Source: Trichoplax sp. H2 (lineage: Eukaryota; Placozoa; Uniplacotomia; Trichoplacea). From it: a stretch of 64,000 nt of DNA. This document shows positions 46,960 to 62,000 of this stretch, in pieces (positions within the stretch are counted from its first letter, which is position 1; the number at the start of each line of letters is the position of its first letter). The DNA lies in the NCBI GenBank assembly GCA_003344405.1, contig NOWV01000004.1:682001-746000 (forward strand), in the 5' to 3' direction. Position numbers and translations under genes: made by a program. The notes beneath the pieces were generated by a model that was not told where the DNA came from, ran no database searches, and saw nothing but the letters and a program-made list of their open reading frames with translations.

Positions 46960-46975
46960 CGAGGAAAGGAGGAAG
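46960..46975 (-). promoter_or_regulatory. candidate 5' TOP tract of RPL18A
   Basis: On the coding strand the sequence CTTCCTCCTTTCCTCG lies 15-30 bases before the ATG. Animal ribosomal protein mRNAs usually start with C followed by 5-15 pyrimidines and have short leaders, so this is a plausible transcription start and mTOR-responsive element. The start site itself is inferred. Confidence 0.6.
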
Positions 46976-47029
46976 CGTCGGAATTCCACACTATCATATT
47001 CATACTGTATTAGCTTTCATACTCTGGAG

Positions 47030-48400
47030 TACTGTACAGTACAGTACTGTATACTGTAGTCCAGGACAGTTATTGTACTGTACACTGTACTGTACAGTAC
47101 AGTACTATAATGTTTGAGGGAGACATGTACAGTACAATGTACTGTATGAGGTATACTGTACAGTGCAGTACAGTACAGTACTGTACATGACTCACAATTT
47201 TCGGACTCGACAGTACAGTACTGCACAGTACAGTACAGTACAGTACACTGAGTACAGTACAGTGTACTGTATTGTAACTCTAATGTGCAGTAGGTCGCAG
47301 TGTTTTTCCTTTTATCTTTTCTACACTGTGCAGCGTGCACTGTACAGTGCTGTACACTATAGGGCGTTCCGGCCATTTGTTTGCGACGGCTCCCCCAAAA
47401 AATATTTTTTTGGAGCTGTCGCCTGACATCGCTGAAAACGGCTTACAGGTTCATTGTGCATACTGAATTCACTACTAAAGAAAAGAAAAAGGGAGGTAAA
47501 GGGGCCGTCAGCGCAAAATAATACGGAGGCCTGTCATTTTTTCGGTCATTCTACTATACAGTACAGTACAGTACGGTACTAATGAAATCGTATATCATAC
47601 TGCACAAAATCAACTTAACAGCGTGTTAGCATTAGCAACTGGATGTCTATCGCAGATATGAATTTGCTATACAATTACTGTATTTTCTCAACTACTCATC
47701 AAACCGAAATACAGTACAGTACGGTACTGTCAGTACTGTACTGTACTGTACTGTACACTGTAGTGTACAGTACTATTGCAAGATCTACTGCACCGTACCG
47801 TACAGTACTATAAACGCGAATAACCACTAACTAAAATAGTCCATAGCAGTACTGTACTCACTATTCAGTGTACAGTACAGTACAGTACAGTAATAAAAAA
47901 ACAGTACTGTGCTTTGATTTATTTTTTCTACTCAGCTCAGCCCATGCCTTCGTCATTGTACTGTACAGTACAGTACAGTACTGTACACACAGTATGTCAC
48001 AGTAAGTACTGTATAAAGTACTTAGTGTTGCTACATTCATTCTGTAACCACATGTTACACTGCTCCGTCGGTACTGGTCTGTACTGTATAGTGTATAGTG
48101 TACAGACATACACTTACTGCACGTATACGGTAATGGGTAAGGCCCGTGAGGATATGGAATATGCAAATGTAAAGTTAGCGTGTACTGTACAGTACATCTA
48201 TGATGAAGAAATTTTTGAACTATTGTACAGAAATCTATAGTTTGATAATAATATAATAGGGGCTTCAGTATAGGAATTTCCTCATGGAAGTAGCTATCGC
48301 CAGTAGAATACTGTACAGTACACTGTACAGTGTACAGCATACTGTACAGTACTGTTACGGATCGAAGCATCATTGCTGATACAGTACCGTACGCTTTAGA
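47030..48400. repeat. largest field of TACWG arrays
   Basis: Arrays at 47030-47280, 47335-47360, 47555-47580, 47700-47815, 47850-48110 and 48300-48400 are separated by short unique stretches. Long alternating blocks such as TACTG repeats followed by TACAG repeats are common. Frames of up to about 200 codons on both strands here translate the repeat and were not annotated. The field starts about 85 bases upstream of RPL18A. Confidence 0.92.
47383..47422. repeat. hairpin with A/T-run stem inside the repeat field
   Basis: GCGACGGCTCC followed by CCCAAAAAA pairs with TTTTTTTGGAGC and TGTCGC, leaving one mismatch and a small bulge around a short loop. The flanking sequence is unique and relatively GC-rich compared with the arrays around it. 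It could be the core of a small foldback element. Confidence 0.6.
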
Positions 48401-51400
48401 AATCGTATCAATATAATGACCACCCTCTAATGAATATTGAGGTGTGGTTTTTGAGGCGCATTTTGTGTACGTTACAACCGTACTGATCATCAGTACCGTT
48501 TCGAGAATCGAAGGTTTTTACAGTTAATAAAGCAAGTGCTAGTAGACAGCAGACTTCCTTTTTCTTGATTAATTTCAACCCTATTATCTTCTAGACATGT
48601 AAGTACTTCGACGAATATTGTATTAATTATGTTTGGATGCCAGTATAGAGATTAAAAGTTTCTTTCTAAATTTCCTAAACTGCTTATTTTTCGTATATGC
48701 TTTTGTAGCATGAAGCGAAGTGTTTGCTTAGTAAAAAAATAAAAGTACAGTATTGTACTGCACTTCAAGTGAAAGTACCAAGTGTTAAGTTTACTGTCAG
48801 TAATGTAGAGAAGTACCTTCTATGAAATTGGTAAGACGACCTTATGTACCCGTATTATGCAATGCCATTCGTTATCTGTGTGCTAAAATTTTTAGTAATT
48901 ACTTTTACTTTAGTGTAGTTGGCCTTATTTAAAAGTTACGCGTCCTATATATTTATGGGGTACTTATCATAGTAGCAGTAACTAACAGCCAGTAAGATCT
49001 GAATTTTTTCTTGGAAATTACGGTACAGCGTAGTTACGCCACTGCATAATATCCATTTTTAGCCGTGTATTAAGATTAATACGGCAGCAAGTTGTCTTTA
49101 CTTGTCTATCATTGCAGCACCCGTATCGCTCATTCAAGTATCCCCTATTGATATGCCACATCTTGTCATTTTATGTATATACTTTATACAGTATACTGCA
49201 ACGCATACAATACATTGCGTGTAAGAGCAACTGTTGTACCGTACAGTATAATTATTTAGTTATTATAATCAATCGAAAAACTACGGCACAGTACTGTACT
49301 GTGTATGGTTGTATTGTAGATAGTAAAATTAAAAGCATGAAACGATTAGAGATAAATTTATTTACGTCACCGATTTACACTAGTTGTGAGCTTTTCTGGT
49401 AGCTACTTGCGTGGTACTGTAGCTGGAAAATCTTTAATTAATTAAAAACTAAATCTTTGGTAACCCTTGAATATTTTACTCCGCGCTGTAGACTCATGCG
49501 GTGCGATGCGGATTACTGTACTGTGATAGGGCTTGTGGCTTTTTTCAAATATTTGAACTAGATTTCATACTATTTCGTCGTGTTCATCATATTTATAGTA
49601 CGTAGATTGCTTAAAGAGTTTACTGCTATTAATCATCATAAATAATATAATTGGTTATATGTAACAATCGTGGACATTAGGAGTTCAACGTGAACTTGAC
49701 TAATTACCCGGGAGCTCGACCTCGGGGGAGATTCAGCCTTAAGATCTGTAAGAGAGTTTTCCGCACAGAACTATACTGTACGTACGTATTGAGTCGTGTT
49801 CATGACTTCTGACTGTAGTTACTACCTTTATTAGTTATTAAGATCCGGTGTCGAGACTGCCCTAGATAGGTGTTTAATTAACTTAATACAGTAGGGATTT
49901 CCTCGGCGAAAACATGCGCTCCACCCGAACGTATACAGTACAGTACTGTACTTACAGTGCTCATCGGTCCCATTCCACGAATCTAGCTACTAGCAGAGTT
50001 TGTACTGTACAGTACAGTACTATAAAGAAAGAAAAAAAGCATGCTGTACTGTACACAGTGTACAGTACTGTACAGTATGCAATTGACAACCAGTATAACA
50101 GTACAGTAACACACTGTACTGTACTGAACTGTACTTTTCTAAGTCACCATCGAGTTCATGCTGCAGGCAGACAGTATACTGTCCAGTACTGTAGTACAGA
50201 TGTTTGTTTCGTTGTTGCGCAATGCCATGATGATGAATCACGAAATCACTATCTTGATGCTAACAGAGACCCTACCCAGAGATCTGATATACCGTAAATA
50301 CGTGTAGTTATGAAATTAATTTGAATAACACAACACTAATGTCCTAGATTAAATAGAGACCATAAGTACTTACTATTATAATTAGGATTAGAGCCAAAAG
50401 TAATTACGAATTCATCTTTGATCTAGTTTAAAATATGTTACTGTATGAGCTGTACAGTATAGAAATTGCCATCAAACTGAAGACGCAATTTTTAATTCAT
50501 AACCACTTTTACATACTCGTAGGTTACAATACTATACTGTAGATTGTATACTCACACTCCGCAAACTGACGCTGCAGATTGTATAAGATTAATGTTAGGC
50601 AAGTCTATAGTGTTTCAATTTTACTGACAGCGCTGATGTAATGTACTTCATTTCTGTTTTGAACTCTACTACCTTATTACATATTACGTTGCTTAATCAC
50701 ATATTCACATAGACTATTCGAAAAGTCCGTACTCTACTGTGCTATGTAATAACGTTAATGCATCTCTAATCGTAATCCATGGTCTATAGATTGCTGTGTT
50801 TATTGTATTGTGGGTATTAATAAAGCGTGATAGGTTCATCGTTTCTTTTTATTTATGGGAGACGCTTACTATTCACCGTAGGATAAAACTTGCACAGTAT
50901 GATATTTTTTCGATCTTATAATACCTTCACTCGATATAATTTTTAAATAATGAATATTCATTAGTGACAACTGAAGATTGTATATAGAGGTGATCTGTAA
51001 GGATCAGAATGAATCAACATGCATTAGTAATAGACCGAAAAACTTCACATGACAATATTTGTTAATGATGTAATATAAACTGATTTGATAATAATCAAAA
51101 TTCATTTCTTATTTTGTGGTGACTGTGTTACAGTACTTTATGATTATCGTTGTAATAGCTTACTAGCATTTGTTGAGTAATTTAATTGAGTCTTTATAAG
51201 TCGATAATAATAATCAGATGAGAATCTTTAGCCTAAATTTACGACTACATGACTACCCAAATACTTTGGTTAGTGCATTATATCAGTTATCCAAATAATA
51301 CCGATTTCTTTTTACGATGATGTCCACGCTTATATTACAGTGGTAACTGTAGGACGTTTTGATAATAATATTTACATACTAGATTCATAGCCTATATCGT

Positions 51401-52362
51401 CAGAGACAAATCACGAATATCGAATTTCCGTAGAAATTGCTTGTGTAATCTCAACAAAGTTGATTATTTTAAGATTAGGACGCACAGTATGTTTGAAGTG
51501 CCTTGCAGCTTTCGATTAATAAATTTACATTGAACTATAGTACCTTTTATTTCATTAAATTCGTGCAGTGTGCTTTAGTGTTTTGTTGTTATACGTACAC
51601 TGTAGTGTCAACTTTTGTTTTAATGCATTAATTTAAATTAAGATGCTCGGTTAATAATAATACTCAAATTTTGTTAAGATACGTTTATACGATGTTGCTA
51701 ATTTAATATCATGCTTGGACAGTTGGACTTTGTTATAGTCTATTAGTTTAAATTTATGACTGAGGAGGTTAGAGTTGCATTTAAGATTTATTACAAAAAT
51801 TAGGCTGTGCGCAGAAATGACATTTCAATTATTGTTATACTGGATGGCATCATTTTCTCGAATTGTCTGTTAGCTTTGTGATTTCTTTTACGTCTATGTC
51901 ATCGTGAGCCTCAGTTTTGGTTTTGAACTTCGATTTTGTAGTTCGATAATGCGACAAGACTTTAGGCTCATCTGCCAGCCTAACATTTCATGTCTGACTG
52001 TAACCTGCTTCGTAACACTCGTAGATATGTGCACGTATATGCGTACTGAGACCTATTGTCAATATCCTTGATATTGTTACGAAACTAATTTCCGTACATT
52101 ACGTAGATCTTTTCAATTAGATCAAAAGAACGAGGATTGTTAATAATTCGAATACAGGAAGTGTGCTTTTGTTCACCAGATAAACATGTTATTGATTACC
52201 TTTGATAATCTTCTATCATTGACTTAACTTATTCACTGGAATTAACTATAGTGTTAGCTTAAACTTCCTTAATGATATACTTGATAATGTAGTAACTATT
52301 AATTTCAGACGAAGTTAAATAACTGCCTATAACTGCGAATCTCTGTCTTGTTTTGCTTGTAG
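48401..52362. other. gene-free stretch upstream of the Rho gene
   Basis: Almost 4 kb without a recognisable exon. It holds small TACWG clusters near 48750, 49240-49310 and 49500, and a stronger array at 49930-50200. The end of the stretch (TTTTGCTTGTAG at about 52351-52362) looks like a splice acceptor, so part of it is probably a 5' UTR intron of the Rho gene. Confidence 0.5.
49930..50200. repeat. TACWG pentamer array
   Basis: Blocks at 49935-49955, 50000-50025, 50044-50080 and 50100-50190 contain alternating TACTG and TACAG units. Open frames on both strands across it are repeat artefacts. Confidence 0.88.
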
Positions 52363-52971
<609 letters not shown>

Positions 52972-55900
52972 TTCGATAATCTACTGCTTCTGTGTATAGG
53001 TACAGTTACAATAATACGATAAAAAGGTGTTTGCAACTTCTATCACAGTACTAATTCCATTAAGATATACTACGGCTAGGTTGATATAGTATGATTTAAT
53101 ACTTTGAGTTGGTCATGACATTATTGCGTTCCTTTGACTTTTACTACATTTATCACGTAATTAAACTTTAAACAGCATAATTGTTGCGTTGATAATGATA
53201 TCGCCTTTACATGTTAAAGAGGTACCAGTAATCTTGTATACACTACAAAAAGATACCTGGTTATTGAATGCGAAGCTTTCGTAACGGAAAATTTCCAGGT
53301 GTTTAGATGAGGAAATATTCTTTGTACTGATCGTGAAATTATGACTTGCAATCTATTTAGCTGTTACAGTCAGGTTATTCCTAGACACAGTCTTGGAAAG
53401 AAAGCAACTATGCATAATTTTCAAAGTCTATTTGTAATCAGCCTTTAGTTATTTTAAGATTGAGAACCCTGTTTGGTATATGTAAGTAAAATGCAGTACA
53501 ATTATTATTCGATCGTAACAATTTTCATTATCGATTAATCATCACTGATTCATATAATTACCGTAGGATAAGTTTCGTTAATAGTGCCGCCTAATTATTC
53601 TCCCTGGCTAATTCAGTAAGCATGGTATAGCCATTGTTATTTACTTACATACTGTATTAAGCGTACATTCTTGTAGCTGCTTGTCTTCATGGCATATCAA
53701 TATTTTTTCTGTGACCAGTACTTTGATGTGTATCATCGTTAATAGATTGCTGTCTGTGGTTAATAAATGATAACTTGTTGTAGTAGCTATATTGAAACAA
53801 ACTGAAGCATTGGTAGGATTTTAAGTTTCATACCGCTCATACGTACTACGAAGTTAAATGTTTATATTAGTGATTTTTAAGATCTTTGAATACTTATCTA
53901 ACTATGCAGGTAAAACTGTATCATAATCCTAACCGCATCAACCTGTTCTCCGTGGTAAAGCATAAGTAACTATTGGACAGTTTTGAACAACAATCATTTC
54001 ATCAATTGCAGAGAACTCTATTATTGAACCAAGTCATACAAAACTGCCATCAATTACATCTATTTATTGCACTGCAGATTCATTTTTTTCATACCGTAGT
54101 AGATGTTTACGAATGAAGAAACTGCAAGTTAAGTTTAATAAGTTAATTCGAGGCACAGTATACGATGATCAAGGGTAATGAGCAAATTGGTCACAGAACT
54201 GCAGTCGACTGTTAGATTTACGTCAGATCGAGATCTAGCAATAAAATGCTGACATCCTTTTTGGCCATCCCATATTGCAACGAGATGATCTTTAAATGAC
54301 ACAGTAGTGTATCCGCACACGTTTTACAGTACTTGTCGGATTAAATTGAAAATTAAAGCATCAACAAATAAAAGTGTTAACAAGCGGATAACAGATGCAT
54401 GCTTTAGCATGCAAAGATACTCGTACAGTATTTCACCAATATTCATATATTTAATGTATACTAGTGAAGGCATGTCACTGGGTCTTTGAAGAAAGCCAAT
54501 AAATCGTCTCAATTACGCGTATATGAGATGATTCACGTATAAGCCTAACTATTCTAGTCATGAGTACAATTTATCAAGCTCAACGATACGAAAAGCTGAG
54601 GTAATCAATCATAATAACAGGTATAGTATACTGGATGTGATCTGTGTATTCTGTATAGTTTACATTTTGATCATTATCCTTTAATAGGTAAGAGAAAGGA
54701 CCATTAATGAATTAATAGATCGGTAAAGTGATCGACGGAGTTTATAGTATCACTCGCAGTAGTTTCCAGAATGAGAATGCAACATATTTATTCAAATGCC
54801 GACATTTTAAAGAAGTTACCATACTACCTTTATCATAACAGTGCCACCATAGGCTGGCGTAAATCATACAACAGAATGCGAGTAGTACAATGTACAGTAA
54901 ATACGCACTAGTATCTTTCAATTACTGTACACGTATATCTAAATTTATCTGTATCATTTTGGTAAATTATTCCTACAGTATAGCATTTGCTTACTATATA
55001 TCCATTACCATATAGTTTCTATTACGTAATTTGGTGCATGTAGAGGCTAAACTTTCCGTAGTCCCCGTAAACACTAACTGGAATTGGCGTCATTAAATGT
55101 ACTCTGTTTATTCGTATGAGGTTACATAAAACTTAATAGTATGTATTGGTAAAGCTACCGCAAACCACTCCATGAAAAGAACATGTAAGTACCAACTACA
55201 TTGCTTACAAGATACAAGGAAATAGCATAAAATACAGTCCCTAAAATTTAAAACATTTGGAAAAGAATACTATACCGGACCGTATAAGATAATTTCAGCG
55301 AGTACAGGCATAAAGTATAATTAATTTATGATTAGTAACACACTTTTGAAATTTCATATACAGGTGCTCTAACGATACAGTTTCAGAATGGCCCAAATGT
55401 TAATTGATTTTAACCAAAATACCATCAGCTTATAACTCTATGTTACAACAGCGCTGTTACAGTCAGCAAAATAAATATTTTCTCATATGGGTAAGCTTCA
55501 CGATCCTAAGATATACTTCAGTTACATGATAGCGATTTCAAATTTAGTATTTAACTAGCTTACATGAGGACGATATATACAATAAAATTGATAATTTAAG
55601 TATGCGAAAATAGATACCTTAATTAGCATGAAAGACAAAGGTTCATGAAACTAGTATAATCCTTTGTAATTGAGTAATGCAGCTTAATTGCCGTTTTAAA
55701 AGAATAACATAACAGAGATTGAAATTTAATTTTCTATCTGCTTTTAAACATGTGACGTGATGAAAGTTCTCAATAACCTGGCTCATTTGACAATGAAGAA
55801 TCGTATACAAACTATGTAGTTGTACAATTCCTTTGAAAACAAATCATTAAGTACCATAAAAAGGACAAAATATACGATTAGCAAATTTATGCAAATTCTA

Positions 55901-56052
55901 GAAAAACATCTACTATCATTTAAAATAGATAGAGCATTTACAGAATAGAATATAGTTCAATGAACAATATTTTACCCAAAATTTAAAATATGCTTACTTG
56001 TTATGACAACCTAAGATTAATATACAGTAAAATCATAGCAATTACCCAGGTC
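52972..56052. other. intergenic region between convergent Rho and MON2
   Basis: About 3 kb holding the 3' UTRs of both genes. Open frames around 54135-54512 on both strands show no recognisable family or splice context. TACWG units are sparse here. Confidence 0.5.
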
Positions 56053-59000
56053 TTAACTGCGTGGTATTACAAGGACATCTTTAAATTTTCTTAAAACCTC
56101 TTTTAAATTCAGTCTAACGTTTTCTGACTTACAAGTTATGCAGTCAACCAATGTGGGATATAGAGCAACTACTTGTATCCAGATATTTTCATAAACTAGA
56201 ATCATAAGTAGTATTCAATTACGAAATCATCAAATCACCCATACAATAACGTATATAAGACCTAACCGATGTCTCGAGAATTGTCTTTAGAGTCTATTAA
56301 GGTAGTCATTAACGTTGAGATAGCTTTCATAACAAGTAAAACTTCGGCCATGCGCAAGCTAAACACATTTACGAAATTAGTAACAATAGATAGTAAGCTT
56401 AAGAGAAGGAATATATTTACTACTTTGGTAAAGGGTAAGAACCACTAAGGCGTTCATCGATATTGTATTTCTTCAGTACTTCCAAACATCTTTCAAGCAT
56501 TGATGTAATGGCCAAACTTGAAAGATCTAGGATTCAATAATAGTCGATGAATAGTCGTTTTCTACTAAAGTAGCAACAATAAAGAGTTATTACCTTCCCT
56601 ATGTTTGGTATAAATGTATTTATCCTTTGATAAAGAAAACGACAATAACGTTTCGAAACACGCTTGTGCAAATCTTTCTCTCAAAGGTAAATTGTTATCA
56701 CTAAGATCTGAAATTGGAATTTGAATGTGGCAAAATTAGAGAATTAGGTTTACAAGTCAGAGTGAAAGATGACGGATCTTAACCTTGAAATACCGCAGAC
56801 GCAGCCGAGTGAATAGACCCACGTTTAAGTAGACTCATGGTTCGGTTTAAAAATTCGTAAGGTAACATATGGGCATGAGACAAAATTTTATCTCTCAGCA
56901 GCGCTATTATCTATGGATTTATTCATTAAATTATTAGTATGAAATAGTTAGAATCATAAGCTAACGTGTATTAATAAAGCTACCAGGGTACGATCAAGCA
57001 TCCATTACAATAGCCCAGATCTAACCTTTATATCCATTTCTTCGTGTGATATATACTCACTAACTGACAATGAAGGAGGCGGAGGGCTATGATTTTAGAG
57101 AGAATGTAACATATATCAAGGTTAACATTATACTATACATAAGAATATCTAAATTGCTAATAAATATGTATAACATCCTTTGACATACTGGGCCGAAAAC
57201 AAAAAGCTCTCGAACGTGTTTATTAACTCTAACCACATATCATCAAAAATCTCCGTGAGTTCATCTAGAAAAGAAGCAGTATTGATATCAGCATATGCTT
57301 ATTTGTATAGCAATCAAAGAATAAAAAACATAACATTACAAAAATCCTAATATCTTTAATGTTTCATGTAACCTTTCTCTAACTCGTTTTGTGTAGCAAT
57401 CAGGCCAATATCTAGTATTTCATGTAAGGATTGAAATGCCAATCTCCACGTAGATTGAGACGAACAACCGTACTTTAAACCCAAAGGGATACCTAGCGAC
57501 TAATAAAAAGATCAACATTAGTGAAATCAAAATTTAACCGAAAAACTACTATAACATACCTTAATTATTTGTTTCAGCACGCCTCCTTTTATCACTGTAG
57601 CATCATATGCGGTTGCCTTGTACATATTAACTGTAATTTTTATACACAATTCTGCAAAAGGAACACAATTTACTACCGATAGGCCAGCCGGAATATTTTT
57701 TGCTTGAGCATCTGATTCGAAAAATATTGGAGGTTTAGGAGGGAGGGAAGCAAGTTCAGTAAATCGTAGAAGTTCCGTAAATAATGTAGGATACATCAAA
57801 GATCTTCCTTTTTGACAAGAGTTAATGGCGTTTAATGTAGATGAGTCTATATCGCCGTAAGGCAAGTTACACAAGCAATTGATGCCATTAATGATGATTT
57901 CTTGTAAAGGTGTTATAGAATCTTTATTGGCGCTACTTAGCACAAAAGGCAGATTGTCAGGTGTGACAGGGATCCGTACTGCATCATATAAAATATTCAT
58001 AGTCTGCTGAATATCATTTGTTACAAATCGTGCGCCAATATGAACATATAATGATGGAAATGCTCTTAGGAAAGTTACGAGAAACGTTTGAGACGGCAAG
58101 AAATCATTTATTTTGTTTTTATGATTTGATAAAAGTTCTCCTGATAATTTCGTTGACCCTCTGCCTATATTACACCATACACGCCAAACGTTTGACCAAA
58201 TACTAACATATCTACTATCAGTTTCTGAAGTTTGTACACCCTGGTGTGGTCTGCTCCCTTCAGATATACTTTCTAAGTTAAAAATATCTTGAAAGCATTT
58301 CAGCGAGGCCAAAGATACTTCACTGTTGGTGTTCATAGCAGAACTTTCTATATGTTCTAAAAGCAAAACCCATGCACGTTGAAATTCCGTCATTTTAGCA
58401 AAAATTTGATTATGTTCGTTAAAGACACGGGTAACACCAGCTAACGTCAAAACCTGAGTTTCTGCCCATTGCTTTTCCACGGTGTCTCTTGAATGATGTA
58501 TAAGAATTCCAGCTTCGGAAGTATCAGCCTTAATATTTGCTGCCATATGAGAGGAACTGTTAACATTATCTAACAGTGGAAATAAAACTTGCCAAAGCAC
58601 AGTATGCCACACCATAGCATCAAGTAGGCCTCCGTGAGCACTCATCATGGAAAATAAGGTTTGGGCGGCACTTTTTCGGATCGCCGGCCTAGTATCCACA
58701 CATAAATCCGCTAAACATGAAAATAATTTCACCCAGAGAATGTCATCAATACTGCAGTTCGATTTAGTTGTTTCCGCTATGCTTTCTTTTAGCTCCGACT
58801 TAATTGCGTCGTAATTACTGCAAATATAGTCAGCGATATTCCAAAGTAAACCTATTGAAGTTAAACTTAAATTTAAGTCTTGGTGTTGAGTACCAAATTT
58901 ACTAGCAACAATAATACAATCAGGCAGGCATTTGAATGACATCGTCGGTAAAAAGTCTGTAATGACAAGTTGTAAACACTGAAAAGCAGTTCGGATCAGA

Positions 59001-62000
59001 ACTTCTCCCTGTTTATCAGTAATTGTACCAATAATTCTTAGAATTGTTAACCAGGAGGTTTTAATAGAATTCCCAAAAGTATTCAATAATTGTAATAATG
59101 ATGATAGTTGAACTTGCCTTACATCTGAAAAAGTAATGGACGACATTTTTTCTAACGTAGTAAATAAAATTTCTTCTACTATAACATTCTCATCGCTTTT
59201 TAGCACTTCTAAAGCACTCCTAACAAGACTTGCTAAAGACTCACAAGCAAAATTTCTCATCTGATTGATATTATGGTTACTGATCTGTAGTAAATGATCA
59301 CTGCATTTATCCCAGTATACATGTGATCTTTTAATGTTAACCAAAGTAGTTTCAAGTAATTTTGCCAAAGCAAATAAGCATGGTTCACGCTTATTCAAGG
59401 CAGCATCTATGTTATATAGGGATAGATTTGTTAAAGCTTCGATCAGATCCAATAACGCTTCGTCGGATAAATACTGCGAGCTTTCAAATAATCTTGACAG
59501 CATCGTTGCAACAATAGGCACCTCTCCTGCAACCGAAGCCGATACTAGTACGGTCATACTGTCAGGTCCTCTAGGGTTAACTAAACTCCCGGTCTTTGTT
59601 GGCGTAAGCCCAAGAATCAGTGTCAGATTTTGCAAAGTAGATAGTACTAGTTGCCAAGCCGTCGATAAAATATTCCCATGGCAGTGTGCAATGCTAAGTA
59701 AGGCTCGCATACATTGCATGTTCTTGACTGTCAACTATTAAACATAATTTTCTGTTATACGGCGCATTACTAGTTATCACCATAGAAATATTTAATCTAT
59801 TAATAATGACCCTACCGTTACCGATCCTGCTGTAGTCGGGCTACTTATTCCGGACTGAAGTAATGACGTTCGAGATGACATCCGAGTTGAAGAGTTACCA
59901 TCACTATGTTAGTATAAGATTTTGTAATAATATTTAGAGTAAAGACATAAATGTTGTCAAATGCTAGATACACGTTCTCTGTTTAATTTCTAACCTATCA
60001 ATGTGCATCAAAGATGCATCAGCTACCCAAGTCTTTCCGCTATCGAATGATTTAGTTAGTGCATAATGAGGAGGTAGAGATGCCTTACATAATGCAGTAA
60101 TAAAAGCATCACGCGGCATTGCTAATTGAAGAAGGCCACACATGCTTGTGTATTGTTGAAAGCCTTTTAATAAAGCTTCTGTTGTGCCTTCATCAGTACT
60201 GTACGAAGTAATCATCAATAACAAGTTGTTAAATATAACTTTGATCTTATTATCGAAAATTTGCTAACTTATTTCTTAATCAGCTATCGCTAACAATAAG
60301 TACGTGGATCAGAGTAATAAGGCAGTCCTAAACAGTAAACAGTGTTGTTCTTCACACTCGTAAATGGATATCGACCCACATTCATTCGCATCTAAGCAAT
60401 ATCTGCCCAAGTAAGGATGCTTATCTTTTACTATCCTTTTACAGTAGGAGTACTACTGGGTACTGAATTATCCACAATAAATTCATCACGAAATTTCTCT
60501 ATGAAAATTATTCCATGAATATATAGTATATACGATAGATCTGATATCTTTACCTTGCATCTAGTAAAAGTGACATTGCAGCCAGTAGACCACACCAAGA
60601 AGAGGTAATCATTTTCTTCCACAGTTTCTGGTCGGCATTCACTGATGAACACATGTTGAAAAATTTTCACAGATTAGTACAAACAATGAAATGATACCCT
60701 TTGGAATAGCGATATCATATATATGTATACAAATTCTGAATTAAATACCATCCTCCTGAGAATCCGCTAATCGGTAAATACCAGTTAGAGTTCCAGCATC
60801 TGCCGAAGCTTCCATTTCAGACGGAGAACTGCGCACGTCATGGCACATAAGCAGAGTTAAGCTTTTAATTATATCCAACAATGACGAAAAAGCTATTGTA
60901 AGGGTGTACCCATCCATTATTGCAGGTGCTTCAGTTTTATCTAACATATCCAAACTGATAAAATTCATAGTACACATTATATTCTTCAAAACATTAAATT
61001 TGGATTGTAATTTATAATTCAGTCATTTTTCTTACTAAACGGGCTTTGCAATGCCTGGAAGAGGGCGGATATTTAATGGTATCCACAACCCTCGGTAAAG
61101 AAATCCACCTTGTTGTGTAGAATTACCAACAGATGATGTAGGACTGTTACTTACTGCCTGAGAGACATTTACAACTACAGCACCGCTGGGACCAGATATA
61201 CTCGACGAATTAGATGATCCATTAAATACTGACTGAATAAAACCACCTAGAGCATTTACAATGTCCTTAAAAATCTTTGTAGAATGCTCTTGCATATCAT
61301 AAAATTCGCAGAATGATCTAAAACGAACAAACGAAGATTATGTCTATAGAGCCAAATTATAATATCGTACGTACGAAACTTTATACATGACTTAGGTTTA
61401 ACAAAAAATTTAATTAATCACTTGTATTACAATAAATGCAAGTACCGTAATAATTGCTCCTGTATGCAAAATGTATGTAAAACTTCAATTGCTAAAGTTC
61501 GCTGCCATAGCGGCTTATCCATATCAAGGAACTTGATCAGAATTGAAAGAAAAATCTCACATTCGGTCACCTAAAATTAATTTAGATATCTCAAATAGGT
61601 GCAGTAAATACAAAGTAAAATTTGAAAGTTACAATTGTACGTTACTAACCAGTAGCATATAGAATTCCTTGATTAAAACAGATACCATTCGCAATAGCCT
61701 GACACAAATTGCAAAGGACGGCCGTTCTACTGCCAGCGAAGGCGGTTGCGAAGCTTGTCGATATTTTATACTGGGGGAGAATAGCTTTATTACTAGAGAG
61801 CAGATTCTTTCTTTCAAAAGAAAACTAAATTCGGGATGCTGAAAAGATATCATTATGAAATCAATTTAATTTTATTATGGATATGAAATTAATATATTTT
61901 AAAAAGGTAAATAACGTGGAACTCAACTCACAGTTAAAAAAATTTGGGGGTTTTGCATTAGAGTTGATTCAAGTAATTCCAAGCCAAAAGCTTTTATCAT

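Noticed and set aside
47017-48490. Several open frames of 87-209 codons on both strands
   Set aside because: They are translations of the TACWG repeat (repeating Y, C, T, V, L, S, Q) and overlap on opposite strands.
49914-50297. Open frames of 127 and 73 codons on opposite strands
   Set aside because: Same repeat artefact, with no recognisable domain or splice context.
58018-59741. Plus-strand frames of 62 and 135 codons
   Set aside because: Antisense shadows of the large MON2 exon.
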